Below, one piece after another: positions 16,010 to 24,458 of a DNA stretch of 64,000 bases. The DNA is taken from positions 7,890-71,889 of the forward strand of contig CAJTPK010000019.1 in NCBI GenBank assembly GCA_910578075.1, given 5' to 3'. Under the pieces are notes generated by a model that saw only the letters and a list, made by a program, of their open reading frames with translations, searched no databases and was not told where the DNA came from. Made by a program: the position numbers and the translations under genes. Within the stretch, counting starts at the first letter, position 1. Every line of letters starts with the position of its first letter. Source of the stretch: an uncultured Muribaculaceae bacterium (GTDB lineage: Bacteria > Bacteroidota > Bacteroidia > Bacteroidales > Muribaculaceae).

Positions 16010-18781
16010 TTAGTTTTTGATTATCTTGATGTATTCGCCGGGGGAGATGTTCTCAATTTTCTTGAAGTAGCGGAAGAATGAGGCACGAGAGGAGAATCCC
16101 GCTTGTTCGGCGAGTGCTGAGAGCGTCAGAGAATCCACACCTTTCTCCTTTACGATATTCTTGAATTCTTCGACACGGAAACGGTTTATGTAATCGTAGA
16201 ATGTGATGTTGAGATGTTGGCTGAATACATAGCTAAGTTTATGACTCGACACATTCGCGAGTTTTGCAAGGTCTGCTATTTTCATATCCGGATCCACAAA
16301 CGGCTTATGCTCTCTCATCACATTGTCGATAATAGCGGCTATCTCGATACACTTCTTTTCGGAAACAGGTGTGGAATAATATTTTTTCTTAGATTCAGAT
16401 GCAGTCTCGTCATGATCAGGATGGTTTTCCTCAGCCTGGGCTTTTTCCAGGGCAATTCTACGTTTACGTTTGAGATGGCGTAGGAGCCATATGATATAGA
16501 CACCCATAACGAGCACACACGTTACCAGAATAAACATCATCTTGACAAACCATGAATATGGCATTGAAACCTTTATGGCAGTCGTACTGTCAGGTTTATC
16601 CTTATGTCTGATGTAGAGGGTGTGGTTTCCTCCGCTTATGTTATAAAGGTTTGCGCTGAAATCGGATGCAAGAGTATGCCAGTCTCCACGGTCGATTTTG
16701 TATTCATATTCTTCCGGGTAATCCAGAGAGTAGGAGAATGTGGAAAAATCTATCGTTATACTGGTGTAATGTTTCTTGAGATCAATTTTATCAGCATCAT
16801 TTAAAAGTATTGTAGTTCCATCCGCTCTGACAGCCACAGGGAAAATGGATTTGTCTTCGCTCGGGCAGTTATTTAGTTTGGCGACATCACATTTTAGCAT
16901 ACCCTCGGAATTTCCGAACAGGATATTTCCATCGCTGTCGATAGCAGGATGACATTTCAGGAACATCGGAGAATGTATTCCGGCAGAGTAGCCATAATGT
17001 TTCCATCCATCGTTTTCAGAGAAGCAATACACACCACGGTTTGTTGCCAGCCATATTTTACCTCTATTGTCTTCGATAATGGATTTCTTTTCTATTTCCG
17101 GCCGGTTTGACGGATCAAACCTCTCGATCTCAGTCATGTCGGGAGTTGTGCGGAATGATCCTCCGGTTTCCGGAAGGAAATATAGTCTACCTTTCGAGTC
17201 TTCATAAATAGTGTGGATGCGGATATCCTTTGGGAACTGGGCAGGGAAAATATCATCGCGCAAAGCATTTTTCACGGGATCATATATTATCACTCCTGTT
17301 TCAGTGCATATCCATCCTTTGCCATGGGAATCGAAGAATATTTCATATACATTCCCCTTGGGAAGGCGGGAATTGCCCGATGTATAATGGTTTACCAGTT
17401 TACCATCATTGAAATGGTATGCACCGGTATTTGTGCCGACCCAAATATTATGATTGTCCTGTCGGGCTATCGAGAATATATGTCCATTAGTGAATGTCAC
17501 ATCTCCGTTTCCCAAGAAGGGGGAGATTTTCATTGTGGCCACGTCAAGCATCGACATTCCGCCGCCGTATGTTCCGATATATAGTTTCTCCGGGGTGCGC
17601 AGAAGGGAGAGCACCATATCCGAACGCAGGTCTGTGGCAAAAAATCTTGAGGAAGTTCCCTTATTCATATCCATGAATATAAGTCCCTCGCGTGTTCCGA
17701 GTGCAACCTGCTTCCCTAATACGTCCATAGCCCGGACTGCCATGCCTCGGCTGTTGATATATTTATCGTCATCAAATATGGAGAATGCTCTGAAATTTCC
17801 AAAGGCATAGTCTGCTCCATTCTGATAATAACCAATCCAAATCATGTTGCCCTCATCAAGCATGAGGGTGTACACCTGGTTGTTATGAGGGGAGAAGGGA
17901 TCATTCAATTTGTACGAATACCTCTCTTTAAGTTTTTCGTCTGGCAGGGAGACTTTCAACACGCCGTTTCCGTCTGTTCCGACATAAAGGGTCGAATACG
18001 TCTTGTCTACAGCGAGATTGGTCACAACGGCAGCCGGGAGACGCAGGGGCGGCTCGCAATGACCTTTCTCCATATTATATGGTATGATTCCCCTGCCCAT
18101 AGTTCCGATATATATTTTCTCCGGAGTAGCTACGATGGAAGTCCTGTCAACATCGGCGTTATCGTGCTCCGCAAGGCATCGGGTCTCAAGTGAATTAATA
18201 TGCAGCATGTAGAGTCCCCCCTTTGTAATGAGGTAAATTTTATCATAAAGGCGAGACATTGCAAGAATATGTCCGGATTCATCTTGCACTCCGGAGGCAA
18301 GAGCTATACTCTTTACGGAAGACAGATCTTTATCCAGCATCTTTATCCCTTTGTCAGTTCCTACAAGCATATTGCCGTTATCGAGACGCAGGATTGAAGA
18401 GACATGTTTTATTTCGTCAGAAAAAATCTGTTCGAGGTTCTTGTCTTTTTCATTGCCGGGAAATTTATAAAGTCCGTTACCGGAGCCTATAATCAAATTT
18501 GATCCTGGTATTTCCGATATCGAGGTAATGCCACCGGCGCGACTTGCCTCGCCAGGAAGAGGGAATACAAGTGTATGGAAGCCATCAAAACGTATCAACT
18601 CTTTTTCAGTGCCAAACCAGATGTATTTCTTTGAATCTTTGTAAATTGCCTTTACAGTAGGATTCACCGGATTCATTCCGTTTACAGAAGGGAAATGCAC
18701 TTCCTGAAAATGCAGATTCTCGGCTTTTATGGATAAAATGGAGGTCAATCCTGACATTAATGCCAATATCAGAATTTTCAT
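16010..18781 (-). CDS. Membrane-spanning glycan sensor-regulator: propeller, Y_Y_Y, TM, AraC HTH (no kinase)
   Basis: From the start chosen at 18781 (signal peptide MKILILALMSGLTSILS) the protein has 923 residues; 18892 would add 37 residues before the signal peptide. The periplasmic part is made of regulator-propeller repeats (KYIWFGTEK, NMLVGTDKG, KIYIGTMGRG, NIWVGTNTG, KIWLATNRG), followed by a Y_Y_Y-like domain. One transmembrane helix (~WFVKMMFILVTCVLVMGVYI) is followed by only ~154 residues: a charged linker and an AraC-type DNA-binding domain (LAKLANVSSHKLSYVFSQH, LAEQAGFSSRASFFRYFKK). The histidine kinase, ATPase and receiver domains of an HTCS are absent. The arrangement recalls SusR-type direct transmembrane regulators. 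Confidence 0.88.
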   Translation of the reverse strand: MKILILALMSGLTSILSIKAENLHFQEVHFPSVNGMNPVNPTVKAIYKDSKKYIWFGTEKELIRFDGFHTLVFPLPGEASRAGGITSISEIPGSNLIIGSGNGLYKFPGNEKDKNLEQIFSDEIKHVSSILRLDNGNMLVGTDKGIKMLDKDLSSVKSIALASGVQDESGHILAMSRLYDKIYLITKGGLYMLHINSLETRCLAEHDNADVDRTSIVATPEKIYIGTMGRGIIPYNMEKGHCEPPLRLPAAVVTNLAVDKTYSTLYVGTDGNGVLKVSLPDEKLKERYSYKLNDPFSPHNNQVYTLMLDEGNMIWIGYYQNGADYAFGNFRAFSIFDDDKYINSRGMAVRAMDVLGKQVALGTREGLIFMDMNKGTSSRFFATDLRSDMVLSLLRTPEKLYIGTYGGGMSMLDVATMKISPFLGNGDVTFTNGHIFSIARQDNHNIWVGTNTGAYHFNDGKLVNHYTSGNSRLPKGNVYEIFFDSHGKGWICTETGVIIYDPVKNALRDDIFPAQFPKDIRIHTIYEDSKGRLYFLPETGGSFRTTPDMTEIERFDPSNRPEIEKKSIIEDNRGKIWLATNRGVYCFSENDGWKHYGYSAGIHSPMFLKCHPAIDSDGNILFGNSEGMLKCDVAKLNNCPSEDKSIFPVAVRADGTTILLNDADKIDLKKHYTSITIDFSTFSYSLDYPEEYEYKIDRGDWHTLASDFSANLYNISGGNHTLYIRHKDKPDSTTAIKVSMPYSWFVKMMFILVTCVLVMGVYIIWLLRHLKRKRRIALEKAQAEENHPDHDETASESKKKYYSTPVSEKKCIEIAAIIDNVMREHKPFVDPDMKIADLAKLANVSSHKLSYVFSQHLNITFYDYINRFRVEEFKNIVKEKGVDSLTLSALAEQAGFSSRASFFRYFKKIENISPGEYIKIIKN

Positions 18782-19165
18782 AAAAATGTGAATACGCGAC
18801 TCAGTCGAGACGTATGACTTGAAGCTAATCATCAGGATTGACACATAATTTTTGTACATAAAAAAGAGCGACAGTCTTACATTTTTCCCCATTTGTTAAT
18901 TAGGCTCTGGAATGCCCGATGCTCAAAAAGGAAAAAGCAGTCTGCGCCCTTAAGGGGACAAACAGTTAATCCCAATTTAGTATCCGAAGGCATCAAGCGA
19001 TTAAATTTTCCAGATTTAATTAACTCGGATAATTGGAAATGTTTGTCTATACGTTATAGACTTTTGTCTCTACATTCTTATCTTTCAAATGCAAATTAAA
19101 TAAGAATTACTGAAAATTCCAAACGTATATCGCAGAGCTGCTGATAAAAATTTATATTACGGTAT
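18782..19165. other. Gene-free gap with an imperfect inverted repeat
   Basis: This gap lies between the regulator and kduI (both minus). CCAATTTAGTATCCGA (18972-18987) recurs inverted as TCGGATAATTGG (19025-19036), a possible operator or hairpin upstream of the regulator. No gene, clear promoter box or terminator for kduI was seen. Confidence 0.35.
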
Positions 19166-20083
19166 TTATTTCATATCGAGATATTGCACTTTATCCATGT
19201 CACCATAGTCGAGGTTCTCTCCACCCATACCCCATATGAACATATAGTTGGATGTTCCTGCTGCGGCATGTATCGACCATTCAGGCGACATGATCGCCTG
19301 CTCGTTGTGAAGCCAAACAAGGCGGTTTTCCTGAGGTTCGCCCATCAGATGGCAGATAGCGTTGCCTTCCGGAACATTGAAGTAATAGTATGCCTCCACG
19401 CGGCGGTCGTGGGTGTGCGCGGGCATTGTGTTCCATACGCTACCGGGCTTAAGTTCTGTAAGACCCATCTGGAGCTGGCAGGGTCCCTCCTCAAGCACGT
19501 TTGAAACAATAAGCTGATTGATCACGCGGTCGTTGCTCTCCTCAAGCTTGCCGGCGGCTATGCGGTTGGCTTTGATGGAGCCTTTGCGGCCGTCGATAGT
19601 GATAAGCTGTGTTTTGTATTCCTTGTGTGCCGGTGTTGAGTTGAAATAAAACTTTGCCGGATTGGAGGCATCCTTGCTGCGGAAAGTGATATTCTTTTTA
19701 CCTTTGCCCACATAGAGAGCATCTTTGAAATGGAGTTCATAATCCTTGCCATCTACGGATACGATACCGTCACCTCCTACGTTTATGACACCTAATTCGC
19801 GTCGCTGGAGGAAATATTCAGCCTTCAGCGGATCTATGGTTTCAAGTTCCACGACACGTGTCACGGGCGATACGCCTCCGAAGATCAGACGGTCATAAAG
19901 GGAATAAGTCATGTTGACAGTGTCTTTTGCCATCACCTTTGGCATCATGAAATGCTCTCGGAGCTGGTCGGTGGTGTAATGTTTCACATCATCGGGGTGT
20001 GAGCCGCGGATGATGGAGTAGTTGGTCTGTGCCGACATGCCAAGGCTGGCGGCAAACAACAGCATTATAGACAGTTTATTCAT
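19166..20083 (-). CDS. kduI: 5-keto-4-deoxyuronate isomerase with an N-terminal signal peptide
   Basis: The protein has 305 residues. From residue ~21 it matches KduI along its length (FLQRRELGVINVGGDG, DALYVGKG, KFYFNSTPAH, HTHDRRVEAYYYFN, SIHAAAGTSNYMFIWGM). The metal ligands fall at His223, His225, Glu230 and His272, each exactly 27 residues later than in E. coli KduI (196, 198, 203, 245), so the extra length is all N-terminal. Those residues (MNKLSIMLLFAASLGMSAQ) look like a cleavable signal peptide, suggesting a periplasmic enzyme, whereas KduI is normally cytosolic. It converts 5-keto-4-deoxyuronate, released by lyases and GH88, to 3-deoxy-D-glycero-2,5-hexodiulosonate. It is the last gene of the operon with kduD. 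Confidence 0.93.
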   Translation of the reverse strand: MNKLSIMLLFAASLGMSAQTNYSIIRGSHPDDVKHYTTDQLREHFMMPKVMAKDTVNMTYSLYDRLIFGGVSPVTRVVELETIDPLKAEYFLQRRELGVINVGGDGIVSVDGKDYELHFKDALYVGKGKKNITFRSKDASNPAKFYFNSTPAHKEYKTQLITIDGRKGSIKANRIAAGKLEESNDRVINQLIVSNVLEEGPCQLQMGLTELKPGSVWNTMPAHTHDRRVEAYYYFNVPEGNAICHLMGEPQENRLVWLHNEQAIMSPEWSIHAAAGTSNYMFIWGMGGENLDYGDMDKVQYLDMK

Positions 20084-20112
20084 ATTGTTTTAATTAAATT
20101 TTTATTATTGAA

Positions 20113-21522
20113 TTATTCTGCGATAATCTCCTCTTCAATTATGGCAGGTGATTTGCGGAGAATTCGGGTACGGTTATATATGGCGGCACCAAGTGTGAGG
20201 ATCACAAGAATTCCGGCACCTATCAATTTCCATGAATTCATAAGCTGGAAAATCAACCAAGAGAACGGACTCGCTGCGAAGTCAAGACTTCCTCCCGAGA
20301 ATCCTTCGGGAATCGCTACGGCTGCATCACCGGTTGCAGCATATACGTCCTGCGCGGCAAGTGTGAAATATGGCGCGAGCTGGGTTACAAACAGCAGACC
20401 GAAGATTATCGACACTAATCCGACAACAAAAGTCTTGACAACATTCCCCTTAGTGTATGGTAACACAAGAGGGAACAGATAGAACATTCCAGCGAGGGAA
20501 GCAAGCGGCAGGAACTGATTGCCCGGAAGTATCACGGCTATTACGAGCGTGACAGGAATGAGCAGCAAGGATACAACAAGTGTGGTTGGGTGACCGATCA
20601 CCAACGCCGGACTCATTCCGATGCTCAAAGACTCGGCACCGTTGAATTTCCTTGCGATAAGGCTACGGGCTGCATCGCTGATCGGTCGCAGACCTTCGAT
20701 GAATAGAACTGTGACACGGGGGATAAGTTCCATGACAGCTCCTACTTTTATTCCAAGACCGAGGATATACGGTATCTTATCCATAATTTCAGCCCATGAT
20801 GTGCAAGTGAGGCATCCAATGCCAATTCCGACAAGCACGCCGAGCAAAAGTGGTTCGCCCATGACACCGAATTTTTTCTTCAAACCTTCGGCATCGATGT
20901 CAAGCTTGCTGAATCCGGGTATCTTATCAAGTGCTTTGTTGACTACAATTGCAAAAGGCACAAATCCTGCGCAGAATGGTTGCGGGATAGAGATTCCGTC
21001 CATTCCTTCATAAAATTTCTGGAATTTTGCAGCGGACAGGTCTGCGATCACCAGAGTCAGGACATAGCAGACGATGGCTGCGAAGAAACCCCACAGAATT
21101 GAATCGGAGGCGAAATATACCACGGCTCCAATGAATGCGAAATGCCAGTAGTTCCAGAGGTCGATATTTACAGTGCGTGTGGTTTTGGTGGCAAGCATGA
21201 GAAGGTTGACACCAAGGCAAACGGGAATGATGAACGCACCCACTGCTGTGTTGTATGCAACGGCAGCGGCGGCGGGCCAACCCATGTCGAAAACCTGAAG
21301 ACTCAGGTCATATATACCCACGACAGAATTGAGCGCCGGACCGAGACTCGAGGTAAGCAGAGCCGTTATCACGGATAAGCCCACGAATCCGACACCGACT
21401 TTAAGGCCGCTTTTAAGCGCATCACCGAATTTGATACCGATGCATAGACCGAGGATGGTGAAGATCACAGGCATCATCACCGCAGCTCCCAGACCGATTA
21501 TGTATTTGAATACTTCTTCCAT
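20113..21522 (-). CDS. Lone GatC-type (galactitol PTS EIIC family) transporter
   Basis: The protein has 469 residues with about ten or more hydrophobic helices. It resembles E. coli GatC over its length (GVGFVGLSVI, DMGWPAAAAVAYNT, VNIDLWNYWHFAFIGA, KFGVMGEPLLLGVLVG, ELIPRVTVLFIEGLRPISDAARS, SPALVIGHPTT, ILPGNQFLP). EIIC is the membrane channel of a phosphotransferase system. No EIIA or EIIB gene is present here, and Bacteroidetes usually lack a working sugar PTS, so it probably acts as a secondary transporter. Placed between kduI and the DUF4861 gene, it most likely moves a deoxy-uronate such as the KduI product across the inner membrane. The transport mode is inference. Confidence 0.85.
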   Translation of the reverse strand: MEEVFKYIIGLGAAVMMPVIFTILGLCIGIKFGDALKSGLKVGVGFVGLSVITALLTSSLGPALNSVVGIYDLSLQVFDMGWPAAAAVAYNTAVGAFIIPVCLGVNLLMLATKTTRTVNIDLWNYWHFAFIGAVVYFASDSILWGFFAAIVCYVLTLVIADLSAAKFQKFYEGMDGISIPQPFCAGFVPFAIVVNKALDKIPGFSKLDIDAEGLKKKFGVMGEPLLLGVLVGIGIGCLTCTSWAEIMDKIPYILGLGIKVGAVMELIPRVTVLFIEGLRPISDAARSLIARKFNGAESLSIGMSPALVIGHPTTLVVSLLLIPVTLVIAVILPGNQFLPLASLAGMFYLFPLVLPYTKGNVVKTFVVGLVSIIFGLLFVTQLAPYFTLAAQDVYAATGDAAVAIPEGFSGGSLDFAASPFSWLIFQLMNSWKLIGAGILVILTLGAAIYNRTRILRKSPAIIEEEIIAE

Positions 21523-21526
21523 ACTT

Positions 21527-22666
21527 CTATTTCATTATTTTCACCTTCAGTGGTGATTTGATTTTTTGTGCTTCGCGATCGAGAATGTTATTCCATTCCT
21601 TTTCAGATTCCACATTGGCTTTGCTCCATGCCGATCCCCAATAATATGAGATATTAGAGCCGGGACGATATTTGCCATAGATGACAGTCTCCCCGATAGC
21701 ATTGGCTATCGTTTTAGGAAATGGTCTGAAACCGGCGCTGTCAGTCTCTGAGGCGAGGACACCCACATATATCTCACCGTTACCCGCCTTAACGTTGTCA
21801 GACAAGTCGGAATAACTCACATAATCATTATTTTCAGAAATCGTGAACTTATGATTGTCAGAATGCACCACTATACCCATAGCAACCGGAAAACTCTTGT
21901 CGGCACCGCTATAAGCAATATCTGTTTTGTTCAACCAGGATCCGGAGTCAAGGGTGATCACGCGTGTCTCGGTAACAGAGTCGTTGTCAACGGTTACCGG
22001 ATCGATCTCGAATCTGACTTTGACACGCAACGGGCCATTGTCAAGAATCTCATAGGTGCGGTATGCGCAGGGGTAGCAAAGATTCCTGGCTGAGTCGACA
22101 GGAGCGCACATGCCTCCTCCTAATGTCGGGCCGACAGTATAGCCGTCGAATCCTTCTCCATGGTCCACGTGATATGAAATGCCACGCTTGTGGTCGTCGT
22201 CATACAATTTGTTGACAATAGGGTGGGTCACGCATTTCGACCATATGTCATAACCATATACCTTACCACCTGACGCGCGGAATGACGGGCCATAGAGACG
22301 GTATCCGCTGTTCTCGTTTTCCCAGGCAATATCATCCTGGCAATCCGGACGGAAAATACATTCTGTCACGGCTGCAATATCCGCCGGTTGTCCCTTCGAG
22401 ATAGAATATTCCGATGTTGAATTGGCTTTAATATCTACCGGGAAAATCAGTTTTCCGTCATGTGTCACCTGCCACGGGATCTCTTTGCCCGAGTTATCGC
22501 TGATGATGAATTCTTTGCCATATCCAGCCATTATCTCTGAAGCATCCATTTCCACGATTTCACCGTTACGGTCGAAATCAAGATCGTTCGCCACAGAAAT
22601 GGAATATTCGTGCCGGGCACAGCCCGACACGAACACTGCAAGGGTTAAGATTACCTGTAATTTCAT
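21527..22666 (-). CDS. DUF4861-family lipoprotein of uronate loci
   Basis: The protein has 379 residues with a lipobox (LAVFVSGCARH), so it is a periplasmic or outer-membrane lipoprotein. The body resembles DUF4861 (SISVANDLDFDRNGEIVEM, GPSFRASGGKVYGYDIWSKC, YHVDHGEGFDGYTVGPTLGGG, YYWGSAWSKA). The His/Asp/Gly-rich centre is the most conserved-looking part and could be an active site. The biochemical role is not known to me. It overlaps the kduD stop by four bases (ATGA) and precedes the transporter by four bases, so it is translationally coupled to deoxyuronate metabolism; a periplasmic step on unsaturated uronates is a reasonable guess. Confidence 0.75.
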   Translation of the reverse strand: MKLQVILTLAVFVSGCARHEYSISVANDLDFDRNGEIVEMDASEIMAGYGKEFIISDNSGKEIPWQVTHDGKLIFPVDIKANSTSEYSISKGQPADIAAVTECIFRPDCQDDIAWENENSGYRLYGPSFRASGGKVYGYDIWSKCVTHPIVNKLYDDDHKRGISYHVDHGEGFDGYTVGPTLGGGMCAPVDSARNLCYPCAYRTYEILDNGPLRVKVRFEIDPVTVDNDSVTETRVITLDSGSWLNKTDIAYSGADKSFPVAMGIVVHSDNHKFTISENNDYVSYSDLSDNVKAGNGEIYVGVLASETDSAGFRPFPKTIANAIGETVIYGKYRPGSNISYYWGSAWSKANVESEKEWNNILDREAQKIKSPLKVKIMK

Positions 22667-23457
22667 TTTGGTTGCTTTCCGATGTAACCGAGAATTCCGC
22701 CATCGACATAAAGGATATGACCGTTCACGAAGTCGGAAGCAGATGATGCAAGGAAAAGAGCGGGACCTTCGAGATCTTCAGGTGTTCCCCAGCGGGCAGC
22801 AGGAGTCTTGGCGATGATAAAGGAATCGAAGGGGTGACGGCTTCCGTCTGGCTGACGCTCACGCAGGGGAGCGGTCTGCTCGGTGGCGATGTAGCCGGGA
22901 CCGATACCGTTGCACTGGATGTTATATTCACCGTATTCGGATGCAATGTTCCTTGTGAGCATTTTCAGACCACCCTTTGCAGCGGCATAGGCGCTGACAG
23001 TCTCGCGGCCAAGCTCGCTCATCATAGAGCATATGTTGATGATTTTTCCTCCACCTTTATTTATCATGGCAGGGATAACAGCCTTTGAGCAAATGAATGG
23101 TCCGATAAGGTCGATATCGATGACCTGACGGAATTCATCAACCGCCATCTCATGCATAGGGATACGTTTGATGATTCCCGCGTTGTTCACAAGGATATCT
23201 ACAGAGCCGATTGTAGCCTCGATATCGGCAACCATTTTCTTTACATCATCTTCATTGGTGACATCGCAAAGATATGCCTTGGCATCAATGCCGGCTTCTT
23301 TATATGCTTGGATACCTCTTTCAAGAGTAGAGGGATTCTTACAGTTGAATGCTATTTTAGCGCCGGCGCCTGCAAGAGCCTTGGCGATTGCGAGACCAAT
23401 GCCATAGGCGGCTCCGGTGACAAGGGCAACCTTGCCCTCCAAAGAAAAATTAACCAT
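22663..23457 (-). CDS. kduD: SDR dehydrogenase, KduD/gluconate 5-dehydrogenase type
   Basis: The protein has 264 residues and is a classical short-chain dehydrogenase: nucleotide motif TGAAYGIG (residues 14-21), NNAG (91-94), catalytic Ser144, Tyr157 and Lys161 (SAYAAAK), and C-terminal VNGHILYVDGG. The sequence and operon place it as 2-dehydro-3-deoxy-D-gluconate 5-dehydrogenase (KduD), which reduces the KduI product to KDG. Gluconate 5-dehydrogenase is the close alternative. It is the first gene of the minus-strand operon kduD-DUF4861-gatC-like-kduI and has no signal peptide, so it is cytosolic, unlike KduI here. Its promoter should lie between 23458 and the repeat starting at 23538. Confidence 0.9.
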   Translation of the reverse strand: MVNFSLEGKVALVTGAAYGIGLAIAKALAGAGAKIAFNCKNPSTLERGIQAYKEAGIDAKAYLCDVTNEDDVKKMVADIEATIGSVDILVNNAGIIKRIPMHEMAVDEFRQVIDIDLIGPFICSKAVIPAMINKGGGKIINICSMMSELGRETVSAYAAAKGGLKMLTRNIASEYGEYNIQCNGIGPGYIATEQTAPLRERQPDGSRHPFDSFIIAKTPAARWGTPEDLEGPALFLASSASDFVNGHILYVDGGILGYIGKQPK

Positions 23458-23537
23458 ATTGAACAGTAGATTTAATGTTTGCTTTCAAAACATTTACGAC
23501 TCAATAGCGCAAAATACTCAATCGCACAAATTTTTTC

Positions 23538-24257
23538 TCAAACCATTATTGCCATGAAAACCATTTAAAAGCTTCGCTTTTGTTTAAGGCTAAAAGAACT
23601 CCTAATTCCTAACTTCTCATTCCTAACTAAATAGACCAGAGTTCCAAAGGAACCATAGCAAAGACGCTAATTATTATTGACCAAAGTCCCATAGAAACCA
23701 TAGCATGGACGCAAAGGAGTTTCGTGGCGAAAGCTCGAAGAGCTGGAACAATTGTAACACCACATCGAGCGGGGCAAGGAACGCAGCCCCGCGAAGGTGT
23801 GGTGTTGCCCGGGGTGCGTCAAACGGCTTCGAAGAAGTCGATCAATTAGACAAAAAAAATTTATCACGCAGAGGCGCAGAGGTTTTACGACGCAAAATCC
23901 GGCGCAGAGGTCGTTTACACTCCTGCGAAGGCGCAGAGTCTGACGCACCTTACTCGCGGCAATGCTTTGGATCTCTGGGACTCTGGTCAAGAAAACCTCG
24001 ACAAATTTTAGCGACGTCTCCGCGCCTCGGCAGGAATCGCCATGCGATTCCTGCGTCTTATATCTGTTGCATCAGTTCTCTTTTCTCTGAAACTCTGCGT
24101 TTAATAATAATTAGATACTCAGGTTTCTGCGTCTTTGCTATGGTTCCTTTGGGACTCTGGTCTATTTAGTTAGGAATGAGAAGTTAGGAATTAGGAGTTC
24201 TTTTAGCCTTAAATAAAAACGAAGATTTTAATGGTTTTTATGGTTTCCATAGTTTGA
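23538..24257. repeat. Composite inverted-repeat element, long copy C
   Basis: The arms 23538-23672 and about 24127-24257 are inverted copies, including a segment not in copy A (AACTCCTAATTCCTAACTTC). The core joins three modules: a GC-rich block at 23705-23850 that is the inverse of 1501-1620 in copy A; the CACGCAGAGGCGCAGAGG module at 23871-23967 (shared with 4943-5056); and a block at 23984-24127 nearly identical to 37923-38066 in copy D (CGCGCCTCGGCAGGAAT). It sits between two divergent operons. No real gene is present in 23458-24458. Confidence 0.85.
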
Positions 24258-24380
24258 TTTAAAGTTTTTTTGTGGGGTGTGTTAGGTAAATCGGACGCGT
24301 GAAACGTATGTATGGGTGAATGAGAATTTATTAGGATTGAGTTTTAAGGTAAAATATTAGTTGTGATTATGGTTCGTTAT

Positions 24381-24416
24381 TAAGTAAGTGGTCAACTTGT
24401 GCTGACCACTTACTTA
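24381..24416. promoter_or_regulatory. Perfect 14-bp palindrome overlapping the operon promoter
   Basis: TAAGTAAGTGGTCA (24381-24394) is repeated inverted without mismatch at 24403-24416, with an 8-base spacer. There is no U-tract, so a terminator is unlikely. It ends about 20 bases before the -7 box at 24437, so it covers the expected -33 region, which fits an operator for a dimeric repressor or activator of the six-gene operon. Confidence 0.65.
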
Positions 24417-24436
24417 TATAATTACACTTTTATAAT

Positions 24437-24444
24437 TACTTTTG
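24437..24444 (+). promoter_or_regulatory. Bacteroidetes -7 box of the six-gene operon
   Basis: TACTTTTG matches TAnnTTTG exactly. Transcription would begin near 24450, only about 10 bases before the ATG at 24459, giving a nearly leaderless message. No TTTG was seen at the usual -33 spacing, so an activator may be needed. Confidence 0.65.
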
Positions 24445-24458
24445 CACTACATGATATT

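Noticed and set aside
23705..24169. 154-residue frame in copy C
   Set aside because: Reads through the repeat modules; the same bases occur inverted or shifted in other copies without keeping a frame.
24399..24458. Longer N-terminus of the heparinase-like lyase
   Set aside because: It would begin inside the palindrome and upstream of the promoter; the ATG at 24459 gives a clean signal peptide.
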